A stretch of 44,330 nt of DNA from an uncultured Lachnospiraceae bacterium (GCA_947037115.1 CAMQTN010000014.1:1-44330); one strand, 5' to 3'; shown: positions 5,953 to 14,977, counted from the stretch's first letter. Made by a program: numbers and translations. Notes: generated from the sequence alone by a model not told the origin.

Positions 5953-7923
5953 ATGTGGAAGGATTTTTCCAAAAGTTATCTTAAAAATAACCGTGCTTCC
6001 GGTATGTCCATTATGGCGGCGGCTTTGGCGGCCTCCATGTTTTTGTCATTGTTATGCAGCTGCGCTTACAACTTCTGGGCGTATGAAACAGAGAGAATTG
6101 CATTGAGGGAAGGGGACTGGCAGAGCAGTGTTCTGCTGCGGGAAGAGGGAGAAGATCCGTCGATGTTGTTAACGCTGTATCTGTTCATATTGACAATTGT
6201 GGCATTGTCATTGATCCTGATTATCCGAAATTCCTTTGAGATATCCATGAACGCCAGAATCCATCAGTTCGGTATTCTTTCAAGCGTCGGAGCGACGCCG
6301 TGGCAGATCAGGATCTGTCTGCTGCAGGAAGCGGCTGTTTTAAGTTCTGTGCCGACGATACTTGGCAGTTTACTGGGGATTTTGATTAGTGTGTTTGCAG
6401 TAGGGGCGACAAATGTCTTTGCCGCAGGTGTTGTCGGACGTCATGAGGCGGTCTTTCGCTATCATCCCGCCATATTTATTTTTACTGTTTTGATTTCAGC
6501 ATTGACGGTGCTTGTTTCGGCGTGGATACCTGCAGGAAAACTAAGCCGTATGACGCCCCTTGAGGCAATTCGGAATACAGGCGGTTTACAGTTAAGGAAA
6601 AGAAAGCATTCCCGCATGTTGTCTCTTCTGTTTGGAGTGGAAGGGGAGATTGCAGGAAACGCGTTAAAAGCCCAGAGAAAATCTCTGCGCATATCCACTA
6701 TATCGTTAACGCTGTCCTTTTTGGGTTTTTCCATTATGCTTATGTTCACGACGCTGTCATCCATCAGCACCCGGTACACTTATTTTGAGCGGTATCAGGA
6801 TGCGTGGGATGTCATGATCACATTAAAGGATACAGCGATAGTGGATTTTCATCAGACAGAAGAAGTGCAGGGCATTGCCGGCATAAGGGATGCTGTTGTC
6901 TATCAAAAAGCGGAAGCGGTGACGTTTCTGCCGGAGGAACTGCAGAGCGGCGAGCTGGTGTCACTGGGCGGACTTGGGACAGTTGCAGGGACGCAGAAAA
7001 CGGAAGGGCAGTTTCAGGTATCTGCGCCGATTGTCATTTTGGATGATACAAGTTTTTTAAACTTTTGTTCACAGATCGGTATTACGCCGGAACTTCACGG
7101 CACAATCATTCTAAACCGGATTTGGGACAGTGTGAACAGCAATTTCCGCTATAAGGAGTATGTTCCCTTTGTGCGGGAGGACGGAAAGACGGCGATGCTT
7201 TGCCGGACTGACAAAAATCAGGGTCTGGAAATTCCAGTTTTATCTTACACACAGACAGAACCCGTGCTGCGGGAAGAATATGAAGACTACGCGCTTGTAC
7301 ACTTTATTCCCCTCTCCGTTTGGGAGGAAGCGGCGGGACAGATCGGGGAAGCAAAAGTCGACAGCTATATCCGCATTCTTTCAGACGGCAGTCGGGATTC
7401 AGGCGATTTGGACAGCCTTGAGAAGCAGATCGTGCGGCTTGTTTCTCAGGAGCACAGGATTGAAAGTGAAAACCGGGTACAGGAAAGAATTTCCAATGAC
7501 AATTTAATCTACGGCATGAAGATGATTCTGGGAGGGTTTTGCGTGCTGCTTGCCGTGATCGGAATTGCGAATGTATTTTCCAATACATTAGGTTTCCTGC
7601 GCCAGAGAAAACGGGAATTTGCCCGCTATATGTCTATTGGAATGACGGCCCGGGAAATGCGGAAAATGTTTTGTATTGAGGCATTTGTGATTGCAGGCAG
7701 ACCGGTTTTACTTACGGTTCCCTGTACTTTGCTGTTTATACAGTTTTCCGTAACCGCCAGCTATCTGGAACCGATGGTGTTTTGGAGGGAAGCCCCGCTT
7801 TTACCCATTTTGCTGTTTGCGGCGGCGATTGCCGGTTTTGTCGCGCTCGCCTATTATATTGGCGGAAAACGCCTGCTGCAGTGCGATCTGAATGAGACCC
7901 TGCGAAATGACGCCCTGAATTAA
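5953..7923 (+). CDS. FtsX-like ABC permease (BceB type)
   Basis: 656 residues, close to the length of BceB. Membrane segments lie near residues 14-36, 70-95, 110-150, 165-195 and 240-265. A large outer domain (about 280-515) follows, then a final group of membrane helices carrying the FtsX fold (about 520-650). One large outer domain placed between membrane blocks is the BceB layout, used both to free antibiotic targets such as lipid II-cycle intermediates and to inform the kinase. Two FtsX-type segments are recognisable, with the RIHQFGILSSVGATPWQI and RKREFARYMSIGMTAREM coupling regions. ATG 5953 was chosen over GTG 5944 because AGGAGG sits eight bases before it. The exact drug cannot be read from sequence. 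Confidence 0.9.
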   Translation: MWKDFSKSYLKNNRASGMSIMAAALAASMFLSLLCSCAYNFWAYETERIALREGDWQSSVLLREEGEDPSMLLTLYLFILTIVALSLILIIRNSFEISMNARIHQFGILSSVGATPWQIRICLLQEAAVLSSVPTILGSLLGILISVFAVGATNVFAAGVVGRHEAVFRYHPAIFIFTVLISALTVLVSAWIPAGKLSRMTPLEAIRNTGGLQLRKRKHSRMLSLLFGVEGEIAGNALKAQRKSLRISTISLTLSFLGFSIMLMFTTLSSISTRYTYFERYQDAWDVMITLKDTAIVDFHQTEEVQGIAGIRDAVVYQKAEAVTFLPEELQSGELVSLGGLGTVAGTQKTEGQFQVSAPIVILDDTSFLNFCSQIGITPELHGTIILNRIWDSVNSNFRYKEYVPFVREDGKTAMLCRTDKNQGLEIPVLSYTQTEPVLREEYEDYALVHFIPLSVWEEAAGQIGEAKVDSYIRILSDGSRDSGDLDSLEKQIVRLVSQEHRIESENRVQERISNDNLIYGMKMILGGFCVLLAVIGIANVFSNTLGFLRQRKREFARYMSIGMTAREMRKMFCIEAFVIAGRPVLLTVPCTLLFIQFSVTASYLEPMVFWREAPLLPILLFAAAIAGFVALAYYIGGKRLLQCDLNETLRNDALN

Positions 7924-8015
7924 TGGCAGGATAAGTTGCCAATTTTGACATAACATGATACCATAATAGCTGGCAAATTCATTTTATGTTGAAAAGAAAG
8001 AGGGAAATATCTGTC

Positions 8016-9200
8016 ATGAAATTACCCGGAGAAGAGGAAATGGGCGGAGGCGGCATGGGCCATTCCGTGATCTATATGGTAGTGGGTGTGTCCGCTTTTA
8101 TTATGATCGTACTGTTTGCCGTGTTCAGGGGAAACGATCATAAAAAAGGCGGCAGCGAATATTTACAGGAAGTGCAGGAACAGAAGAAAGAGGAGGCGCA
8201 GGCACAGGAGCTTGCGGCGGCGGAAGAGGAAGAAGATCTGCAGACGAGGAAGCTCCGGGCTGAAGACCTGGATTTCTGGGATATGTACCCGGAAGAGACG
8301 GAGGAGGAGTCTGAGGCAGACGGGGAGACCGAAACGGGGAATGCGTCATCCAACAATCCTTACACCGAGAAGGCCGAGCGGGAGAGGGAGGCCGAGAGAC
8401 AGAAAGAGGAGGAAGCGCAAAACGACCCTGCTACGGACGGCAAACACACTCTGATTACCAACCGTGACGGCACACAGGAGTGGGTGCTGATCAGCCCTTA
8501 CCTCACAAAGAACACCTTTGATTTCACGAAAATGGAGGACAAGGCCGGACTGAAACGGTATATGGAGAACGGCAGAAAGACTTCCTTTGTGGGTGTGGAT
8601 ATTTCCAAGCACACGGGGAAGGTCTCCTTCAACAGGATCAAGGCGGCGGGAGTGGACTATGTGATGATCCGCCTGGGAAGCCGCGGTTACAGCACGGGGC
8701 AGATTACGCTGGACGAGAACTTTAAGGAGAATATTGAGGGGGCGATTGAGGCAGAGCTTGACGTGGGAGTTTATTTTTATTCACAGGCCATCTCCCAGGA
8801 CGAGGCCATCCAGGAGGCCAATTTTGTGGTGCAGAATCTGGAACCCTACAGAGCCCATGTGAAATATCCTGTTGCCTTCAATATGGGTTTTGTATCAAAC
8901 GATAAGTCCCGGATTGAGGGGCTTAGCCGGGAGGATAAAACGACGGTGACAACTTCTTTTATGGAGGGGATTAAAGCGGCCGGATATGTGCCCATGATTT
9001 ATGGGGATAAGGAGTGGCTGATCAAGGAGATTGATATGACAAAGCTGCAGGATTATGATGTGTGGCTATCCCAGGAGGAGGAAATCCCGGATTATCCGTA
9101 CCGCTATTCCATGTGGCAGTACAACACGGACGGAGTGGTGAATGGGATAGACGGCGGGGCGGATTTGAATATCTGCTTTGTCAATTATTCAGAGCGGTAA
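8016..9200 (+). CDS. Membrane-anchored GH25 lysozyme-like protein, catalytic acids missing
   Basis: 394 residues. A membrane anchor (about residues 18-37) is followed by a long Glu/Ala/Arg-rich linker (about 45-145), probably a coiled coil or wall-spanning stalk, and a C-terminal GH25 domain (about 190-394). GH25 enzymes cut the glycan strands of peptidoglycan. The first conserved Asp is kept (D195 in FVGVDISKHTG), as is the ending WQY...GADLN. However, the strand that normally carries the catalytic Asp-x-Glu reads YPVAFNMGF, with N289 and G291 in place of the acids. The family dyad therefore looks lost, and the protein may bind rather than cut the wall. ATG 8016 is preferred to 7986 because of the AGAGGGA upstream. 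Its stop overlaps the convergent gene at 9185. Confidence 0.85.
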   Translation: MKLPGEEEMGGGGMGHSVIYMVVGVSAFIMIVLFAVFRGNDHKKGGSEYLQEVQEQKKEEAQAQELAAAEEEEDLQTRKLRAEDLDFWDMYPEETEEESEADGETETGNASSNNPYTEKAEREREAERQKEEEAQNDPATDGKHTLITNRDGTQEWVLISPYLTKNTFDFTKMEDKAGLKRYMENGRKTSFVGVDISKHTGKVSFNRIKAAGVDYVMIRLGSRGYSTGQITLDENFKENIEGAIEAELDVGVYFYSQAISQDEAIQEANFVVQNLEPYRAHVKYPVAFNMGFVSNDKSRIEGLSREDKTTVTTSFMEGIKAAGYVPMIYGDKEWLIKEIDMTKLQDYDVWLSQEEEIPDYPYRYSMWQYNTDGVVNGIDGGADLNICFVNYSER

Positions 9201-9982
9201 TTCAGGAGGCCGGGAGCCACCTGGATGGAAGTATACAGGCCGGCGTAGACGTCAGGGGATATCCCCTCCATGTAGTTGGGGGTATAGTCCTTGTCTACGC
9301 CGGCTTTTTTCAGCAGATCAATGGCTTTGTTGTAAGCGATGGCAGCTTCCACCTCGGAGGCGTAGGTTCCCACGTTGACGTAGCCTTTTACATGGATTTT
9401 TACCTGATAGAGAGTGCGCCCTTTCTGCTGTATGGCGTTTACGCCGTGGAATCTGTTTATGATTTCAATATTTTCGTAGCGCAGATCGTTTCGGTTTTCA
9501 TTGATAAAGCGGTAATCCCTCCCCTCCACAGCATAATTTTTGATGCCGTACCGGTTCATGATATTGACCTGCATGCCGTAGTCGGCCACGAAATAATGCC
9601 CGCCGCGTCTGGAAATTTTGCGGGAGGAGTAGTAGAACAGGTCGTCTTTATCAAATATGAAATAATCATTCGGAGAAAAGTAATAGTAGAAAAAACGGGG
9701 ACGGATATAAATGGGCGTGGAAAAGTAAATGCCGTTGTCCCGGAAATTGATCAGACAGACCCATTTGGCGAAGGAGAGGGGAGAATCCTCCCGGTAGTCT
9801 TCGAGCCGGAGGGTGGTGTCCTTTAAGAGCGCAGAGGCGGTACGGTAGATCTCGTGCGCTTTTTGTTTTTCATCATGGCTGCCAAGGCTGATGTGTTTAT
9901 TGCGATAAGTTAATGAGGCGCGGAAATAGGTGGTTCCATCTTTGCGCCTGGCCGTGTAAACGCCCGCTAATGGCTGGTTCAT
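9185..9982 (-). CDS. AP2/HNH-like DNA-binding protein
   Basis: 265 residues. Two parts resemble AP2/ERF-type DNA-binding domains of bacterial and phage endonucleases: an N-terminal one (GVYTARRKDGTTYFRASLTY, about 7-50) and a C-terminal one (VNVGTYASEVEAAIAYNKAI, about 205-245). The region between (DYRFINENRNDLRYENIEII) looks like the second half of an HNH fold, but the expected His is replaced, giving RFINEN. This suggests a former homing-type endonuclease kept as a DNA-binding protein. The middle (about 85-115) is unusually rich in Tyr and Phe. Its last 16 bases overlap the end of the GH25-like gene on the other strand. Its start lies about 150 bases from the divergent SleB-like gene. Function unknown. 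Confidence 0.6.
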   Translation of the reverse strand: MNQPLAGVYTARRKDGTTYFRASLTYRNKHISLGSHDEKQKAHEIYRTASALLKDTTLRLEDYREDSPLSFAKWVCLINFRDNGIYFSTPIYIRPRFFYYYFSPNDYFIFDKDDLFYYSSRKISRRGGHYFVADYGMQVNIMNRYGIKNYAVEGRDYRFINENRNDLRYENIEIINRFHGVNAIQQKGRTLYQVKIHVKGYVNVGTYASEVEAAIAYNKAIDLLKKAGVDKDYTPNYMEGISPDVYAGLYTSIQVAPGLLNYRSE

Positions 9983-10132
9983 GGAAAATTCTCCTTTTTT
10001 TGCTTCTATTATCTGATTGTACCATTTTTGAGAAAAAAAACAAATTCAGAAATATTTTTCCTTATTTCTGCATAGAATACTGTTGAGAAGTATTTGTACA
10101 GCCTATTTGCAGAGTTAATGTAAGGAGAAGCG

Positions 10133-10753
10133 ATGTACAGGAAATATATAACAGGTTTCCTGCTCGCAGGAATGACGGTAGTTTCGTCATGGCTTTGCGT
10201 CAGGGAACTGAAAATCGATCGGATATCGGCCAAGCCTGCTTTTCGCATCGAATATCTGGACGCATCGATGGAGGAAGACAAAGAAAGTTTTGTGGAAATG
10301 CTGGAAAGTGTGTCCTCCGGTCAGAGAGTTGTGGATTACGAGGTGCTGGAACGGACGAAGAAGTATCAGCTGTCGGACAAGGACTATGATGCGCTCGTCC
10401 GGATTGTGGAGGCGGAAGCAGGCGGCGAGGATCAGAACGGGAAGCTGCTGGTGGCCAATGTGGTCTTAAACAGGGTGAACAATGAGCTGTTTCCGGATAC
10501 GGTGTGCGAGGTGGTTATGCAGAACGAGCAGGGAATTGCCCAGTTTTCACCGACCGTTGACGGCAGATATCAGAATGTCCGTGTCAGTGAGGACACGAAG
10601 GCGGCGGTGGAGCGCGCCCTGTACGGAGAAGATATTTCCCAGGGGGCGTTGTATTTCTGCGCCCGTGAGAAGGCTGACTCAGACAGATTGAAGTGGTTTG
10701 ACAGAAAGCTGACCAGACTTTTTTCTTACGGACATCACGAGTTCTTTTTGTAG
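10133..10753 (+). CDS. SleB-like cell wall hydrolase
   Basis: 206 residues. An N-terminal signal anchor (about 5-24) precedes a spacer and a Hydrolase_2/SleB domain (about 85-206). The key glutamate region RIVEAEAGGED is present, followed by NVVLNRV, the QFSPTVDGRY segment and the C-terminal GHHEFF. SleB proteins are lytic transglycosylases acting on spore cortex or wall peptidoglycan; without a peptidoglycan-binding domain this one could serve in growth or in spore germination. AAGGAG precedes the ATG. It is the third envelope gene in a row after the GH25-like protein, but it reads away from the AP2-like gene and has its own promoter region. Confidence 0.88.
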   Translation: MYRKYITGFLLAGMTVVSSWLCVRELKIDRISAKPAFRIEYLDASMEEDKESFVEMLESVSSGQRVVDYEVLERTKKYQLSDKDYDALVRIVEAEAGGEDQNGKLLVANVVLNRVNNELFPDTVCEVVMQNEQGIAQFSPTVDGRYQNVRVSEDTKAAVERALYGEDISQGALYFCAREKADSDRLKWFDRKLTRLFSYGHHEFFL

Positions 10754-10759
10754 GATTTA

Positions 10760-10788
10760 TTGCGTGGTCGGGAAAACTATGCTATAAT
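10760..10788 (+). promoter_or_regulatory. Promoter of thrC
   Basis: TTGCGT (10760-10765), 17 bases, then TATAAT (10783-10788) preceded by TG in the extended -10 position. Transcription would start near 10795, leaving a leader of about 60 bases with no recognised riboswitch. Confidence 0.7.
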
Positions 10789-10857
10789 TTGCGCGATACC
10801 AATTGAGCAGTGCGCTGCGGAATAAGTACAGGGCAAAAGAAAGGCATGGTTAAAATA

Positions 10858-12348
10858 ATGGAAGTATTATACAGCAGTACAAGAGACGGTGAAAAGAAGG
10901 TTACGGCATCCCGGGCAATTTTGCAGGGGTTATCCGAGGACGGGGGCCTTTTTGTTCCGGATCATATTCCCACGCTTTCGGCTACGATGAGGGAACTTGC
11001 GGATAAGAGTTATCAGGAGACGGCTTACGAGGTGATGAAGCTGTTTTTGACGGACTTTACCGAGGAGGAATTGAAAGGGTGTATTGCGCGCGCCTATGAT
11101 TCCAAGTTTGACACGGAGGAGATCGCGCCTCTTGTGGAGGCGGAGGGCGCTTATTATCTGGAGTTGTTTCATGGGGCTACGATTGCCTTTAAGGATATGG
11201 CGCTGTCGATTCTGCCCCATCTGATGATTACCTCCGCAAAGAAAAATCATGTGGACAATGAGATCGTGATTCTGACTGCTACCTCCGGAGATACAGGAAA
11301 AGCGGCTCTGGCAGGATTTGCCGGGGTGGAGGGGACGAAGATTATCGTTTTTTATCCGAAGAACGGCGTCAGCCCAATTCAGGAGAAGCAGATGGTGACC
11401 CAGAAGGGAGATAACACTTTCGTTGTGGGTATCCATGGTAACTTTGACGATGCCCAGACGGGTGTGAAAACGCTGTTTAACGATAAGGAACTGGCAAAGG
11501 AAATGGCGGCGCAGGGATTGCAGTTTTCTTCTGCCAACTCCATCAATATCGGCCGTCTGGTGCCCCAGGTGGTCTACTATGTTTATGCTTATGCGAAGCT
11601 TTTGAAAGAAGAGAAAATTGCGGATGGGGAGAAGATCAATGTGGTGGTTCCCACCGGCAATTTCGGTAATATTCTGGCGGCGTTCTATGCGAAAAATATG
11701 GGTGTACCGATTGCGAAGCTGATCTGTGCCTCCAATGAAAATAAAGTTCTTTACGATTTCTTTTCAACGGGAGATTATGATAGGAACCGTGAGTTTAAGC
11801 TCACCACTTCCCCCTCCATGGATATCCTGATTTCCAGTAATCTGGAGCGGCTGATTTACCGTATCGCGGGAAATGACGCGGAGAAAAACGCGGAGATGAT
11901 GGCGGCTCTTTCGGCAGAAGGAAAGTATAGTATCACGCAGGAGATGAAGGAACAGCTTGCGGACTTCTACGGTAACTTTGCCGACGAAAAGGAGACTGCT
12001 GGGCGGATTAAATCCATGTATGAGGATACCGGTTATGTGCTGGATACCCACACGGCGGTGGCCAGTGCGGTTTATCAGAAATATGTGGATGACACGAAAG
12101 ATCAGACGAAGACAGTGATCGCCTCCACGGCAAGCCCCTTCAAGTTTACCAGAAGCGTCATGAACGCAATCGATCCGAAGTATGACGCCATGGGCGATTT
12201 TGAGCTGGTGGACGAACTGTCAAAGATCGGAAATGTGGCTGTGCCGAAGGCCATTGAGGAGATCCGTACCGCGTCGGTGATTCACGATCATGTCTGTGAT
12301 AAGACCGAGATGAAGGCTGTCGTAAAACAGTTCCTCGGCATGGAGTAG
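10858..12348 (+). CDS. thrC: Threonine synthase
   Basis: 496 residues, the size of the longer type of threonine synthase. It is a PLP enzyme that converts O-phosphohomoserine to threonine and phosphate. The PLP lysine is K112 in ATIAFKDMALSIL, the phosphate-binding loop is ATSGDTGKAAL, and the N-terminal YSSTRDG and ILQGLSEDGGLFVP are typical. The start was set at the ATG beginning MEVLYSSTR, where family members start; an in-frame ATG at 10846 would add four residues. No other threonine gene adjoins it. It has its own promoter and ends at a strong terminator shared with the citrate synthase gene. Confidence 0.96.
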   Translation: MEVLYSSTRDGEKKVTASRAILQGLSEDGGLFVPDHIPTLSATMRELADKSYQETAYEVMKLFLTDFTEEELKGCIARAYDSKFDTEEIAPLVEAEGAYYLELFHGATIAFKDMALSILPHLMITSAKKNHVDNEIVILTATSGDTGKAALAGFAGVEGTKIIVFYPKNGVSPIQEKQMVTQKGDNTFVVGIHGNFDDAQTGVKTLFNDKELAKEMAAQGLQFSSANSINIGRLVPQVVYYVYAYAKLLKEEKIADGEKINVVVPTGNFGNILAAFYAKNMGVPIAKLICASNENKVLYDFFSTGDYDRNREFKLTTSPSMDILISSNLERLIYRIAGNDAEKNAEMMAALSAEGKYSITQEMKEQLADFYGNFADEKETAGRIKSMYEDTGYVLDTHTAVASAVYQKYVDDTKDQTKTVIASTASPFKFTRSVMNAIDPKYDAMGDFELVDELSKIGNVAVPKAIEEIRTASVIHDHVCDKTEMKAVVKQFLGME

Positions 12349-12443
12349 GAGCGGGAGAATGGTTTATATTTTAGGCGTCTGGGTGTATTGGGATGTGTCT
12401 GTTTTTCTGATTACACCCGGAGGATATAAGGGATAAAAAAGGA

Positions 12444-12479
12444 GCACCGTTTCATAGTGGTTATGAAACGGTGCTTTTT
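12444..12479. terminator. Strong terminator between thrC and citrate synthase
   Basis: Perfect 13-base stem, GCACCGTTTCATA with TATGAAACGGTGC, a 5-base loop and TTTTT. An A-run on the left side lets it also stop transcription from the minus strand. Confidence 0.92.
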
Positions 12480-12517
12480 GCGTTCGATACGGGAAAATGC
12501 GCTGATCGGCAGTTTTG

Positions 12518-13888
12518 TTAACTTGTCCGTTTCCCGAGCGCCATATAATCCCTTTCAGTACAGATGGTTTTGTAGGCGGGACGGATGATCTTGCCGTTGT
12601 TTGCGAGTTCTTCCATACGGTGTGCACTCCATCCCACGATTCTGGCGATGGCGAAAATCGGCGTGTAAAGCTCCATCGGCAGATTCAGCATGCTGTAAAC
12701 GAAACCGGAATAGAAGTCCACGTTGATATTGACGCCCTTGTAGATGGGGCGCTCCCCCGCGATGAGCTCCGGTGCCAGCCGTTCCACCAGAGAGTAGAGT
12801 GCAAACTCATCATGTAATCCTTTCTCATCGGAGAGCTTTTCCACAAAGGATTTAAAGATGACGGCACGGGGGTCGGATTTTGAGTAAACCGCATGTCCCA
12901 CACCGTAGATCAGGCCTGCATGGTCAAAGGCTTCCTTGTGCAGAAGTTTTTTCAGATAGTCGGCTACCTGGCCTTCATTGCTCCAGTCGGATATCTCACG
13001 TTTCATCTCGTCAAACATCTTGACCACTTTGATGTTGGCTCCGCCGTGACGGGGGCCTTTCAGGGAACCGATAGCCGCCGCGATGACGGAATAGGTGTCC
13101 GTCAGGGAGGAGGTGACAACGTGGGTGGTAAAGGAAGAGTTGTTACCGCCGCCGTGTTCCATGTGCAGGATCAGCGCGATGTCGAGAACCCTTGCCTCCA
13201 GAGGCGTATATTTGTTGTCGGGGCGCAGAATATGCAGAATGTTTTCTGCGTTTGACAGTTCTAACTGGGGCTGGTGAATGTAGAGGCTTTCTCCTTGGTG
13301 ATAGTGATTGTAGGCCTGATAGCCGTAGATGGAAAGCATCGGGAAGAGCGCGATCAGCTGCAGGCTCTGCCGGAGCACATTGGGAAGGGAAGTGTCGTCA
13401 GCTCTGTCGTCATAAGAGTAGAGCGTCAGCACGCACCTTGCCAATGTATTCATCATATCGTTGCTGGGCGCTTTCATGATAATATCCCTTACAAAACCGG
13501 TGGGCAGGGAGCGGTAGCTGTTTAACAGTTTCGTAAAACTGGCAAGCTCCTCAGCATTGGGCAGTTTGTCAAACAGAAGAAGATAGGTCACCTCCTCGAA
13601 GCCAAAGCGGCCGTCTGCAGAAAAACCCTCCACCAGATCTTTGACATTATACCCCCGGTAAAAGAGCTTGCCGTGGGTAGGAACCTGCACCCCGTCCACG
13701 ATTTTGTTGGCCCGTACGTCGGAAATGTTGGTCAGACCCGCCAGCACGCCTTTACCGTTTAAATCTCTCAGACCGCGCTTCACATCAAATTTAGTAAAAA
13801 GTTCCGTATCGATAATGCCGGCCTGTTCGCTCATGTTGGCAAGCCGGACAATTTCGGGGGTAATTTCAGAAAAGCTGTTCTGTTCCAT
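12518..13888 (-). CDS. gltA: Citrate synthase
   Basis: 456 residues. It condenses acetyl-CoA and oxaloacetate to citrate, feeding glutamate synthesis in anaerobes with an incomplete citric acid cycle. The catalytic triad is visible: H245 in MEHGGGNNSS, H281 in GPRHGG and D391 in NVDFYSGF. The N-terminal extension of about 60 residues, with GVLAGLTNISDVRANK, belongs to the longer clostridial form of the enzyme. A strong AGGAGG precedes the ATG. The gene is monocistronic, divergent from the flagellin gene and close to pckA, so both genes on either side of oxaloacetate lie within 4 kb. 2-methylcitrate activity cannot be excluded from sequence. Confidence 0.94.
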   Translation of the reverse strand: MEQNSFSEITPEIVRLANMSEQAGIIDTELFTKFDVKRGLRDLNGKGVLAGLTNISDVRANKIVDGVQVPTHGKLFYRGYNVKDLVEGFSADGRFGFEEVTYLLLFDKLPNAEELASFTKLLNSYRSLPTGFVRDIIMKAPSNDMMNTLARCVLTLYSYDDRADDTSLPNVLRQSLQLIALFPMLSIYGYQAYNHYHQGESLYIHQPQLELSNAENILHILRPDNKYTPLEARVLDIALILHMEHGGGNNSSFTTHVVTSSLTDTYSVIAAAIGSLKGPRHGGANIKVVKMFDEMKREISDWSNEGQVADYLKKLLHKEAFDHAGLIYGVGHAVYSKSDPRAVIFKSFVEKLSDEKGLHDEFALYSLVERLAPELIAGERPIYKGVNINVDFYSGFVYSMLNLPMELYTPIFAIARIVGWSAHRMEELANNGKIIRPAYKTICTERDYMALGKRTS

Positions 13889-14037
13889 ATATGTACCTCC
13901 TTTTCAAAAAACTCGTGTTGCATTGTGACAAAAAAGGCGCAGGGGACGGTTCTCCCATGCACCGACTACACCACCAAACCATGTTACCATAAAAAAAGGG
14001 ACGGAAACAAGTAAAAACGGTAATTTAACAAACATTT

Positions 14038-14100
14038 TAGGAAATTTTTCCTAATTTTTCCCATTTTCTGTTTGTTTTTTCAACTTGACGGCTGTATAAT
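14038..14100 (+). promoter_or_regulatory. Promoter region of the flagellin gene
   Basis: TTGTTT (14072-14077), 17 bases and TATAAT (14095-14100) form a sigma-A-like promoter. Upstream is an AT-rich palindrome, TAGGAAA (14038-14044) with TTTCCTA (14047-14053). No clear sigma-28 (flagellar) promoter was seen, which is unusual for a flagellin gene. Confidence 0.5.
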
Positions 14101-14176
14101 ATAATTGATAAAACAAGGAAAAAAGGCGACAGCGCCGGTATGCGGGTTCAGGGGAATATCAGGAAGGAGTGTGCTT

Positions 14177-14941
14177 ATGTATTCGGGTGTAACATCATCT
14201 CAAAAGAATATGTTTCGTATTTATACACAGCTTGCCAGTGGGAAGCGGATCAACACAGCTAAGGATGACGCGGCGGGGCTTGCCATCGCGAGCAGGATGA
14301 AAACCCAGGAGACCGGGTATAAAGTCGGCGCGGACAATGCAGGGATGGCGATGGGAGCCGCGAACGTGGCGGAGGGCGCCCTGGGCGGTATGTCGGACTA
14401 TTTGCAGAGAATCCGCGAACTTGCCGTGAAATCCATGAACGGCATTAATTCCGGTGCGGATAAGCAGATTTATCAGAAAGAGATTGATCAGCTCAAGCAG
14501 GGCATAGAGGGCCTTGCAAGGAATACATCCTTTAACGAGCAGACGCTTTTGGACGGCAGCATGGCGGATATGGCCGTTGCAACTTCACCGAATGGCGGCG
14601 GTATGCATATTCAGATGGAAAATTCCACGCTGAAGGCTCTGGGTATTGCCGATCTGGACGTCACCTCGAAAGATTTCAGCCTTGACGCCATTGACCGGGC
14701 GATGGATATGGTGTCTGAGCGCAGGAGCAGTCTCGGCGCTTCCACAAACGCTTTACAGCATACGATTAACTTTAATCATTCTGCGTCAATTTCCCAGCTG
14801 TCATCCAGAAGCAGGCTGGAGGATCTGGATTTCCCCAAGGCGATCGCGAAAAAGAAGCAGGATGAAGTGATGGGGCAGTATCGGATGAGCATGCTCAGAA
14901 GACAGATGGATCAGAAGAAGTCTCTTACGGCGTTGTTCTGA
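14177..14941 (+). CDS. Short orphan flagellin
   Basis: 254 residues. The N-terminal D0/D1 region is clear: QLASGKRINTAKDDAAGLAI, then a coiled stretch with LQRIRELAV (residues 76-84) and NTSFNEQTLLDG. The C-terminal D1 helix follows (ERRSSLGASTNALQHTINF), but the end, with RMSMLRRQMDQKKSLTALF, differs from filament flagellins. The middle variable domain is almost absent. The N-terminus is about 12 residues shorter than in Salmonella FliC. In the TLR5-contact region the counterparts of R90 and L94 are present (R78, L82), while the counterpart of E114 seems to be Gly. No other flagellar gene is in the window. It could be a minor filament protein or a secreted flagellin-like protein. The start follows AAGGAGT. 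Confidence 0.88.
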   Translation: MYSGVTSSQKNMFRIYTQLASGKRINTAKDDAAGLAIASRMKTQETGYKVGADNAGMAMGAANVAEGALGGMSDYLQRIRELAVKSMNGINSGADKQIYQKEIDQLKQGIEGLARNTSFNEQTLLDGSMADMAVATSPNGGGMHIQMENSTLKALGIADLDVTSKDFSLDAIDRAMDMVSERRSSLGASTNALQHTINFNHSASISQLSSRSRLEDLDFPKAIAKKKQDEVMGQYRMSMLRRQMDQKKSLTALF

Positions 14942-14977
14942 TTTCAGAAGAAGGTGCGTGAAGCATACTTTGGTCTA

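Noticed and set aside
9062..9826. A 254-codon plus-strand frame opposite the AP2-like gene
   Set aside because: It has no ribosome site and an odd composition, and the minus-strand frame has recognisable AP2-like domains and a better start.
12893..13525. Plus-strand frames inside the citrate synthase gene
   Set aside because: They are antisense to a clear enzyme with an intact catalytic triad.
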